This document shows positions 1 to 4,941 of a DNA stretch of 8,504 nt, in pieces. The number at the start of each line of letters is the position of its first letter. Position 1 is the first letter of the stretch. This DNA is from Verrucomicrobiota bacterium (lineage in GTDB: Bacteria; Verrucomicrobiota; Verrucomicrobiia; Limisphaerales; AV2). The stretch is from positions 1 to 8,504 of the forward strand of contig QHPA01000110.1 of NCBI GenBank assembly GCA_003218935.1, given 5' to 3'. Below the pieces are notes generated by a model that saw nothing but the letters and a program-made list of their open reading frames with translations, searched no databases and was not told the DNA's origin. The translations under genes were made by a program, and so were the position numbers.

Positions 1-177
1 CTCAGGCGCCAGCCCCGGCGCTTCGGCCTGGACGGTGACCTGGGGTTGAACAAACTCGGGGAAGACATCAAGCTTCGCGTGCGTTGCGACAAAAATCCCG
101 TAACCGACCAGCAAGCACGCCAGCGCGATAACCACGCCGCGAAAGCGCAAAGAGAGTTCAACGATGCGTTTGAGCAT
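1..177 (-). CDS. Heavy-metal RND efflux pump (CzcA/CusA family), N-terminal 59 residues only
   Basis: Proton-driven inner-membrane pump of the HME-RND family, which exports metal cations through an adaptor and an outer-membrane factor. The gene starts at ATG 177-175 and runs off the window at base 1. The visible protein opens with MLKRIVELSLRFRG, then a first transmembrane helix (about residues 14-32, VVIALACLLVGYGIFVA), then the periplasmic entry motif LDVFPEFVQPQV followed by EAPGL. That D-x-FPE-x-x-x-P-Q-V plus EAPG pattern is the N-terminal signature of CzcA/CusA pumps. The start lies 5 nt beyond the TAA stop of the adaptor (TAA GGGAA ATG), with purine-rich GGGAG just upstream, so translation is probably coupled. 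The metal cannot be told: selectivity residues lie in later helices outside the window. Family assignment is secure; substrate is not. Confidence 0.9.
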   Translation of the reverse strand, partial: MLKRIVELSLRFRGVVIALACLLVGYGIFVATHAKLDVFPEFVQPQVTVQAEAPGLAPE

Positions 178-182
178 TTCCC

Positions 183-626
183 TTACTCCCGCTCGCCGCT
201 CAAGAAACCTCCGCTGCTCAGTTCGGTGGAAAGAATCGTCTGCGCTCCGCCCACAATGATGCGGTCCTTGTCCGTCACTCCGGAAGGAACGAACCACCCG
301 TTTTCAGCCGGATAATCGAGTGGAACTTCGCGGCGCGCAAACTCGTTGTCGCCGGTCTGCAAATAAACCCATGCCTTGCCTTCATAGCGAATCACCGCGT
401 CACGCGAGACGGTCACCCCGTTCAATGAGTCGCCGGGAACCTTGACGTAACCGGTGACGGCTGCGTTGGGCGAAAAGCCCGACGGCTTGCCCGCGATCAG
501 AAATAAAAATCCCGCTCCCTGCGTCTGTGGATCGACGGTCGGGGACGAGTCGAAAAAGTCGGCGGTGATCGAGCGCTCTCCATCGCCGAACGAAACCAGC
601 CGCGCCGACGAGGGAGGCGATTTCAA
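183..626 (-). CDS. Adaptor C-terminal fragment: beta-barrel and membrane-proximal domains
   Basis: The 147-codon open half beyond the TAG, in the same frame as the N-terminal half. The strand-rich sequence (AAVTGYVKVPGDSLNGV, SRDAVIRYEGKAWVYLQTG, then GWFVPSGVTDKDRIIVGGAQ) matches the beta-barrel and membrane-proximal end of RND adaptors: VxRDAV, GKxWVY and SGVxxGDxIVxxGA are the usual landmarks. The first possible restart is a TTG at 626-624, with GGGAG five bases before it, so weak internal initiation is possible. The product would lack a signal peptide and the coiled coil and would stay in the cytoplasm. The stop is TAA, 5 nt before the pump start. It is best read as the tail of one broken gene. 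Confidence 0.65.
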   Translation of the reverse strand: MKSPPSSARLVSFGDGERSITADFFDSSPTVDPQTQGAGFLFLIAGKPSGFSPNAAVTGYVKVPGDSLNGVTVSRDAVIRYEGKAWVYLQTGDNEFARREVPLDYPAENGWFVPSGVTDKDRIIVGGAQTILSTELSSGGFLSGERE

Positions 627-662
627 ACTATCTCCCGTCGGCAGATCAATGCGGACAAGCGT

Positions 663-665
663 CTA
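663..665 (-). other. In-frame TAG (amber) codon interrupting the adaptor gene
   Basis: The minus-strand reading is GAG TAG ACG CTT GTC. Both flanks encode adaptor-like protein in one frame. The seven gene ends visible in the window use TAA or TGA (outer-membrane factor TGA, adaptor TAA, propeller TAA, FMN reductase TGA, CE15 TAA, prepilin TGA, tannase TAA), so this is the only TAG in a coding frame here. A single base change from CAG, TCG, AAG, GAG, TTG, TGG or TAC/TAT could have produced it. Confidence 0.9.
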
Positions 666-1370
666 CTCACCGTTCGCCAATGATCTGACGAACGCGGGCG
701 GATCGTCACGCTCCAGAATCGCTTTGCCCCATCCCAGGGCCAGTCTCGTCCGGAGTGATTCGACCAGAACCTGATCGCGTTTTGCGGCGGCGTCCGCGGC
801 TTGAAACGCTCGCACCGACGCGTTGTTCTGCTCCGCGAGGGTCTTAAGTCGTTCGAACTCTCGTTGCGACGTTTCCATTGCCACGTGGGCCTGAACGAGA
901 TCGGCCATCAGTGCAGCCAGCGGCGAGGGGTCGAGCACTCGACCGTATCCTCTGATCTCCGGCTGCCACTGCGCCGCCGCGGGATTCGTCACTTTCAGAC
1001 CGATGCGCTGCTGTGCTGGCGCGTCGAGGGTGACGATGGTTTCGCCGTTTGTTCCGCGCTTGACGCGCGATTGGTTGGCATTTGGTTTCTTCGTTTCGTT
1101 TTCTCCCCCGGACTTGGAACACGCCCCGAGCAGAGCGGCCAGCAACACGGGAATTAGCGAGGCAATGAGGTTTGTCTTCCGGGGTTTCTCCTGCGCGCGA
1201 CCGCCAACACCACGCTCGGATGAGCGAAGAAGACGGAGAACGATTCTCCCTCTCCCCAGGGGAGAGGGCCGGGGTGAGGGGAAAGCGGTCGTTCGTCCTG
1301 GAACGCGCGTCCGCTCGTCACTCAGCGTCCGTTCCTTGTCCGAAGGGCAGCATGGCTTTGAGCCGTTCAT
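663..1370 (-). CDS. Adaptor N-terminal fragment: lipoprotein signal plus coiled-coil hairpin
   Basis: The 235-residue open half before the TAG. Residues 1-60 come from repeat-containing DNA. Residues 66-84 are a lipoprotein signal peptide ending in the lipobox LGAC (Cys84), which would anchor the protein by a lipid and leave it facing the periplasm. A Lys/Asn/Glu-rich linker follows. About residues 108-130 (LDAPAQQRIGLKV, then QWQPEIRGYGRV) form the start of the beta-domain typical of HlyD/CusB adaptors. About residues 140-205 (Ala/Gln/Glu-rich, with REFERLKTLAEQNNAS) form the alpha-helical coiled-coil hairpin that docks the outer-membrane factor. The fragment ends in the middle of the following beta-domain, so alone it should not assemble a working pump. 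If translated, ribosomes would re-initiate at the ATGA overlap with the upstream gene. Confidence 0.7.
   Translation of the reverse strand: MNGSKPCCPSDKERTLSDERTRVPGRTTAFPSPRPSPLGRGRIVLRLLRSSERGVGGRAQEKPRKTNLIASLIPVLLAALLGACSKSGGENETKKPNANQSRVKRGTNGETIVTLDAPAQQRIGLKVTNPAAAQWQPEIRGYGRVLDPSPLAALMADLVQAHVAMETSQREFERLKTLAEQNNASVRAFQAADAAAKRDQVLVESLRTRLALGWGKAILERDDPPAFVRSLANGE
1188..1192 (-). promoter_or_regulatory. Orphan Shine-Dalgarno (AGGAG) facing AAG where a start codon would be expected
   Basis: On the minus strand AGGAG (1192-1188) is followed by nine bases (AAACCCCGG) and then AAG at 1178-1176, directly before ACA AAC CTC ATT, the beginning of the lipoprotein signal peptide. An ATG in place of this AAG would give an ideal lipoprotein start (M-TNLIASLIPVLLAALLGAC). 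The next upstream in-frame ATG is at 1370, on the far side of the repeat. I read this as the relic of the native start, but the match could be chance. Confidence 0.45.
1235..1282. repeat. Dispersed GC-rich palindromic repeat (double dyad)
   Basis: Two adjacent dyads are visible. GGAGAA and TTCTCC (1235-1240 and 1244-1249) flank CGA. CCCTCTCCCC and GGGGAGAGGG (1248-1257 and 1259-1268) flank a single A, giving a perfect 10-bp arm. A GGGGTGAGGGG run follows at 1271-1281. The CCCTCACCCC-GGCCCTCTCCCC type of element recurs in intergenic regions of many environmental bacterial genomes, including Verrucomicrobiota, where translated copies read SPRPSPLGRGR; this is from memory, not a search. Here it lies between the end of the outer-membrane-factor gene and the adaptor lipoprotein signal, in an open frame. 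As RNA it would form a very stable hairpin. True element borders may extend to about 1200-1300. Confidence 0.75.
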
Positions 1371-2839
1371 CGCTTCAAGCTTCCGGCTTTGCCGGATGTT
1401 GCTGACTGTTTTAGTTTGTTCGCTTGCGCCTGGTTCGGTGCGCGCTGAACCATGTTGGTCAGGGACGACGTGGAAGTCGCCCCGGTCGTCTCGTCCATCG
1501 GACGCTGCAACGCGTCCTCCAATGCGCCAAGCGATTGCTGCAGCCTGGCCTGTCCGTCGAGCTGCGCGAGCGTCGCAACGCCGAGTTCCAATTGCGCGTT
1601 TAACAGATCAAGCTGATCGGCAGCCCCGGCCTTCAATTGCGCCTCGACCGATTGCTGCTGTTGTCGTTCGGCGGCGAGCAACGAATCGCTCGTGGCCGAT
1701 TGTTCCCGCGCAACTCGATATGCCGCGACCGCGCGGTCGATCTCACCGATGACTTTCGCCTGCAACTCGGTGAAACGGGCGGCGGCTTCTTCGCGGCGCG
1801 CTTTCGACTCGGCGATCGGCCCCTGATTCTGATTGAGCACGGGCAGTTCGAATGTGATGCCCAGCGTCCATTTGTTGTCGCCCTGGTCGAATTGATAGCC
1901 GGGGTTCAGGTGAACGTCGGGAAATTGTTTCGCGATTTGCAGCCGGAGCTCGGCCTCGGTGGCGGCGTAGTCGGACAGCGCGCCGAGAATGTCGGACCGC
2001 CCGCGCAACGCGATGTGACGGGCCTCCGTTGAAGTGAGTCCGTCCGCTGCGCGCTCCGAAAAATCAAACAGCAACTCGACGCCGTCCAGCGCGCTCGCGC
2101 TTACGCCGAGGGATTCCGCCAGTCGCCCATGAGCCTCGGCGCGTTTTAACCTTGCGTCGCCCAACTCGAGCCGGGTCCTGTTCAAGGCGATCCGCGCCGT
2201 AGTCAACTCGAGTTGTGAAATTGCGCCAACGGCGAGGCGTTGTTCGAGCAGCTTCACGATTCGTTCCTGAACCGCGAGTTGGCTCTCCAACAGAGCACTG
2301 CGGCGGTTGGCGGCCGCGAAGTCGAGGAGATTCACGCGCACGTGGCTCCGCACCTGCCAGGCGATGGTTGCAATGTTCAGCCGCGCGGACTCGGAAAGGT
2401 GCTGCGCCTTGCGGATGCGCTTGCCGCGCTTGCCCGCCGTCTCGACTGGCACATCGAGATTGAAGAAGGGAATCCATGGCGACAATCCGTTCGCGGCGCT
2501 GAAGTCGTACCCAGGTGTCAGGCCAAGCGTCGGGTTGGGATATCCGCCTGCGGTTCGCACGCCAGCCTGGGCGACGCTCCACTGCGCGCGCGCAACCTCG
2601 AGACCGGGATGGTAGTAAAACGCCGCCAGCGTGAGCGTTTTCAAATCCCACGAATTGAGCGGCCAGTTTTCCAGTTGTTGGCCGAGATTGGTTTCGACGA
2701 ATTTTTTCAAACCGGCGTCGTCGAGCCGGCGCGCGTCAAGTCTCGCGGCAGTGTCCGCCGGAGAAATGGGCTGCGGTTCAAACCGGGCGCAGCCGGCGCA
2801 CAATAACACCAACGAAATAGTTGGCAGCCAGTATTTCAA
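1367..2839 (-). CDS. Outer-membrane efflux factor, TolC family (CzcC/CusC-type lipoprotein)
   Basis: Outer-membrane channel of the tripartite metal efflux pump, 490 residues (CzcC/CusC proteins are usually about 420-460). The N-terminus MKYWLPTISLVLLCAGC is a lipoprotein-type signal with the acceptor Cys at residue 17; Cys at the -3 lipobox position is unusual. Two outer-membrane-efflux repeats follow (about residues 65-255 and 270-440). Each has a helix-rich, Ala/Gln/Glu-rich part and a strand part: YPNPTLGLTPGYDFS with FFNLDVPVETAGKR in the first, FPDVHLNPGYQFDQGDNKW with LGITFELPVLNQNQGP in the second. These are hallmark transmembrane-barrel segments of CzcC. The last 45 or so residues are Ser/Thr/Gln-rich and look disordered, which explains the extra length. 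The start is TTG at 2839-2837: reading upstream a TGA comes after five codons with no ATG. No strong Shine-Dalgarno is present. The stop TGA overlaps the next ATG (ATGA), so it leads an operon. Confidence 0.92.
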   Translation of the reverse strand: MKYWLPTISLVLLCAGCARFEPQPISPADTAARLDARRLDDAGLKKFVETNLGQQLENWPLNSWDLKTLTLAAFYYHPGLEVARAQWSVAQAGVRTAGGYPNPTLGLTPGYDFSAANGLSPWIPFFNLDVPVETAGKRGKRIRKAQHLSESARLNIATIAWQVRSHVRVNLLDFAAANRRSALLESQLAVQERIVKLLEQRLAVGAISQLELTTARIALNRTRLELGDARLKRAEAHGRLAESLGVSASALDGVELLFDFSERAADGLTSTEARHIALRGRSDILGALSDYAATEAELRLQIAKQFPDVHLNPGYQFDQGDNKWTLGITFELPVLNQNQGPIAESKARREEAAARFTELQAKVIGEIDRAVAAYRVAREQSATSDSLLAAERQQQQSVEAQLKAGAADQLDLLNAQLELGVATLAQLDGQARLQQSLGALEDALQRPMDETTGATSTSSLTNMVQRAPNQAQANKLKQSATSGKAGSLKR

Positions 2840-3055
2840 GATGAGTAATTGTCACCACATGCTGTGGCAACAGTATTGTGATCGCAGCTTGCTTTCCAGC
2901 CCCGAAGCAACTCAAATGTCGCGCGCTTCATAGTGAAAAAGGAAATCGCATGAAGGCATACTGGAGGTTTTGTCATTCTCGCGCTTTTTGTTGCCAAGGA
3001 GCAGTGGGATGCTTATTCTCCGGTGAGACCTTGGAAAGCAAATTCTGTCAATCCT
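2840..3055. promoter_or_regulatory. Divergent intergenic control region between efflux operon and beta-propeller gene
   Basis: A 216-bp gap between two genes that point away from each other, so promoters for both should lie here. I could not find a convincing sigma-70 pair for either. It holds a dyad at 2851-2871 and a perfect 6-bp inverted repeat TTGCTT/AAGCAA at 2889-2894 and 2905-2910 with a 10-base spacer. The heptamer CAGTATT occurs twice, 42 bp apart (2829-2835 and 2871-2877). A small out-of-frame ATG with a good Shine-Dalgarno lies at 2950. No metal-regulator gene (MerR, ArsR, CusR type) is in the window. Confidence 0.5.
2851..2871. promoter_or_regulatory. Operator-like imperfect dyad upstream of the efflux operon
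   Basis: Arms GTCACCACA (2851-2859) and TGTGGCAAC (2863-2871) around TGC. Seven of nine pairs are exact and the other two become G-U pairs in minus-strand RNA, so it can act either as a protein-binding palindrome or as a hairpin in the operon's mRNA leader. It lies 12 bases ahead of the TTG start of the outer-membrane factor, a place where a repressor or metal-responsive activator could act. The binding protein is unknown. Confidence 0.4.
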
Positions 3056-4096
3056 ATGAAAACAAAATCTCGTCGGCTCTTAGGCATTCTCGCCTTGAGC
3101 ATCCTCGGCGTTGCGAGCACTCCGGCCGGCGGAGCGGATGGCCCGTATCACTTTCTGAAGGAAATCCCGGTCGGCGGCGAGGGCGGGTGGGATTACTCGT
3201 CTGTGGATGAAGCCGGTCGCCGTCTTTACGTGAGCCACGGTACCAAGGTTGTCGTCATTGACCTCGACAAGGAAGTCGTCGCCGGCGAAATCGCCGATAC
3301 TCCGGGAGTCCACGGCCTTGCACCCGCGCCCGAGCTAGGGCGAGGAGTTACGAGCAACGGGCGGGAAAACAAAGCCAGTATCGTCGATTTGAAAACGTTG
3401 CAAACCCTCTCCAAGGTAGATGCCGGCGAGAACCCGGATGGGATGCTCTTCGAGCCGGGGCAACAAGAGGCTTATCTGTTTAACGGAAGGGGCCAATCGG
3501 CGACGGTGATCAATATGAAATCAGGCAAGGTTGTTGCCACCATCCCGTTGCCCGGAAAGCCGGAATTTGCCGCCGCCGACCCGAAGGCGGGGCGGGTCTA
3601 TAACAACATTGAGGATAAGAACGAACTGGTCGCGATTGACACCAGGACGCACCAGGTCGTGAACACCTGGCCGATCGCGCCGGGCGAGGAAGCTTCAGGC
3701 ATGGCGATTGATCTGGCGCATCATCGTCTGTTCATCGGTTGCCACAACAAGCTGATGGAAATGATCGACAGCACCAACGGCAAGGTGGTCGCCACCGTGC
3801 CCATCGGTGAGGGAGTTGACGCCAATGCGTTTGATCCCGGGACTCAGTATGCCTTTAGCTCCTGCGGCGATGGCACGGTCACCATTGCGCATGAAGACAT
3901 GCCGGAGAAACTCACGGTGGTACAGACGCTGAAAACCGAGCGCGGGGCGCGGACGATGACGCTCGATCCGAGGACGCACAAGATTTACCTGGCCTCGGCC
4001 ACATTCGAGCCAACCCCTGAGCCGGCGCCGGGCGAGCGTCGGCAACGCCCGAAGATGGTTCCAGGCAGCTTCAAAGTTCTTGTGTATGGGATGTAA
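3056..4096 (+). CDS. Exported YncE/YVTN-like beta-propeller protein
   Basis: A 346-residue secreted or periplasmic protein. The start at ATG 3056 gives a clean signal peptide (MKTKSRRLLGILALSILG, cleavage about after the Ala-Gly-Gly-Ala near residue 27); an earlier GTG at 3023 would bury the positive n-region. The rest is a series of propeller blades, each with a strand pair ending in a V-x-DL or IDxxT turn: VVVIDLDKEVVAGEI, SIVDLKTLQTLSKVDAGENPDG, VINMKSGKVVATIPLP, VAIDTRTHQVVNTWPI, MIDSTNGKVVATVPIGEGVDA, then MTLDPRTHKIYLASA. These resemble YVTN/YncE repeats (about seven blades expected). A Pro-rich loop (about residues 320-335) precedes the last strand. Such proteins are often surface-associated or bind ligands or DNA; the actual role is unknown. 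No heme or enzyme motif is seen. It is divergent from the efflux operon. A Shine-Dalgarno is not evident before ATG 3056. Confidence 0.85.
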   Translation: MKTKSRRLLGILALSILGVASTPAGGADGPYHFLKEIPVGGEGGWDYSSVDEAGRRLYVSHGTKVVVIDLDKEVVAGEIADTPGVHGLAPAPELGRGVTSNGRENKASIVDLKTLQTLSKVDAGENPDGMLFEPGQQEAYLFNGRGQSATVINMKSGKVVATIPLPGKPEFAAADPKAGRVYNNIEDKNELVAIDTRTHQVVNTWPIAPGEEASGMAIDLAHHRLFIGCHNKLMEMIDSTNGKVVATVPIGEGVDANAFDPGTQYAFSSCGDGTVTIAHEDMPEKLTVVQTLKTERGARTMTLDPRTHKIYLASATFEPTPEPAPGERRQRPKMVPGSFKVLVYGM

Positions 4097-4192
4097 ACAT
4101 TGCCGCGCTCGTGAGGCGGACGGTGGTCGTACCTCATTTCGACTCCGGTCCATAAACTTTGCAATGGCGGCACAAGCGGCTAACCTCTCCGC
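4097..4192. other. Short intergenic spacer, no clear signals
   Basis: Ninety-six bases between the beta-propeller stop and the FMN-reductase start. A weak CCGC/GCGG stem follows the stop without a T-run. TTGCAA with TAACCT 16 bases downstream (4160-4187) is a poor promoter match whose transcript would start almost at the ATG. No Shine-Dalgarno precedes the 4193 ATG. I see nothing firm here. Confidence 0.4.
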
Positions 4193-4786
4193 ATGTCTGA
4201 CCAACCGCTTCAGGTCCTGGCCGTCGTCGGCAGTTTGAATCCGACTTCCGTCACGCGGACCGTCATTCTTCACGCCGTGGAACGCCTGCGCGGCGACGGT
4301 TGTTCTGTGGACGTGCTCGATTTGGAAAAGGAACCGCTGCCGCTCTACAACCCGGATACGGCTTACGACGCGCCCGGCTTCGACCGGTTGCAGGGTCGCG
4401 TGGAGCGGGCGGATGTTTATGTGCTGGGCACGCCCGATTATCACGGCAGCATCAGCAGCGCGATGAAGAATTTCCTCGACCATTTCTGGGGCGAATTCGC
4501 GGGAAAACTATTTGCGACCATCGTCGCTTCGCACGAAAAGGGGCTGACCGTGACCGACCAGCTTCGCACGGTGGCGCGGCAATGCTACACGTGGTCGATG
4601 CCCTATGGCGTGTCGTTCGCGGACGAGGAAGACGTGAAGGACGGGAAGATTGTAAGCGACACGTTAAAAAAACGGCTCAAAATGTTTGTGCGTGACGTGC
4701 GGACTTATGGCGCGTTGCTGGCGCGGCAGCGGCGCGCGGATCTGGAAGGCGCGGAGCCGGGGTTTATGGCGCGGCATCGGAAGTGA
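4193..4786 (+). CDS. NAD(P)H-dependent FMN reductase (flavodoxin-like fold)
   Basis: A cytosolic flavoprotein of 197 residues that would transfer electrons from NAD(P)H to FMN, and through it to quinones, azo compounds, chromate or other acceptors. Residues 8-22 (VLAVVGSLNPTSVTR) are the first strand and FMN-phosphate loop of the family (GSxRxxSxxR pattern; here Asn replaces the usual Arg). Residues 80-97 (TPDYHGSISSAMKNFLDH) are the diagnostic TPxYHGSxxxxLKNxxDH motif that holds the isoalloxazine ring. LFATIVASHEKG (about residues 106-117) is the next strand, and the helical C-terminus (about 155-197) is charged. Length is usual for NADPH-dependent FMN reductases (170-220). The stop TGA overlaps a GTG that opens a long frame into the next gene, but that gene probably starts later. 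It could serve oxidative or metal stress defence; nothing in the sequence settles the acceptor. Confidence 0.92.
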   Translation: MSDQPLQVLAVVGSLNPTSVTRTVILHAVERLRGDGCSVDVLDLEKEPLPLYNPDTAYDAPGFDRLQGRVERADVYVLGTPDYHGSISSAMKNFLDHFWGEFAGKLFATIVASHEKGLTVTDQLRTVARQCYTWSMPYGVSFADEEDVKDGKIVSDTLKKRLKMFVRDVRTYGALLARQRRADLEGAEPGFMARHRK

Positions 4787-4941
4787 TTGAAACCTCTTCT
4801 CTCTCGTTTCCTTCGTTTCCTCCTGTTTGGATTGCTTCGGATTTCAGGTTAAATCTTCACTTGATGCCAAATGAATGCGGTGTATTCCTTGGGCATCCGG
4901 TGCGCCAAACTCAAAAATTTATCCAATATCCCGAACGTTCG

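Larger units (their letters stand above)
183..1370 (-). pseudogene. CzcB/CusB-type periplasmic adaptor (HlyD family), interrupted by in-frame TAG and with damaged 5' end
   Basis: The middle gene of the efflux operon. One reading frame of 396 codons runs from ATG 1370 to TAA 183-185, broken only by a TAG at 663-665 (codon 236). Adaptor-like sequence reads straight through: LANGE, stop, TLVRIDLPTGD. No frameshift is needed to join the halves, so this is a point nonsense change rather than two genes. The ATG at 1370 overlaps the czcC-type stop (ATGA), but the first 60 or so residues (FPSPRPSPLGRGR and flanks) are translated repeat DNA, not adaptor. The lipoprotein signal begins about residue 66 and has no ATG, GTG or TTG before its hydrophobic core except the ATG at 1370. 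Without the extension the adaptor would be about 330 residues, somewhat short for the family. Alternatives are a base-call error at 663-665 or amber readthrough. The next two entries describe the halves. Confidence 0.75.

Noticed and set aside
1200..1300. Insertion sequence at the efflux operon junction
   Set aside because: No transposase frame, no clear terminal inverted repeats or target duplication; better described as a small non-coding repeat.
1003..1752. 249-codon plus-strand frame across the efflux operon junction
   Set aside because: Runs antisense through two real genes and the repeat; composition is Arg/Pro/Ser-rich with no motif.
2064..2651. 195-codon minus-strand frame inside the outer-membrane factor gene
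   Set aside because: Arg-rich shadow frame of the well-supported gene in the neighbouring frame; no domain visible.
3023..3055. GTG 3023 as the propeller start
   Set aside because: It adds 11 residues before a clean signal peptide start (MKTKSRR) and has no clear ribosome site.
4783..4941. Extending the CE15 gene upstream to GTG 4783, overlapping the FMN-reductase stop (GTGA)
   Set aside because: The added 53 residues are not CE15-like and would place the signal-like segment at 4942 inside the protein. No Shine-Dalgarno supports the GTG beyond the end of the previous gene.
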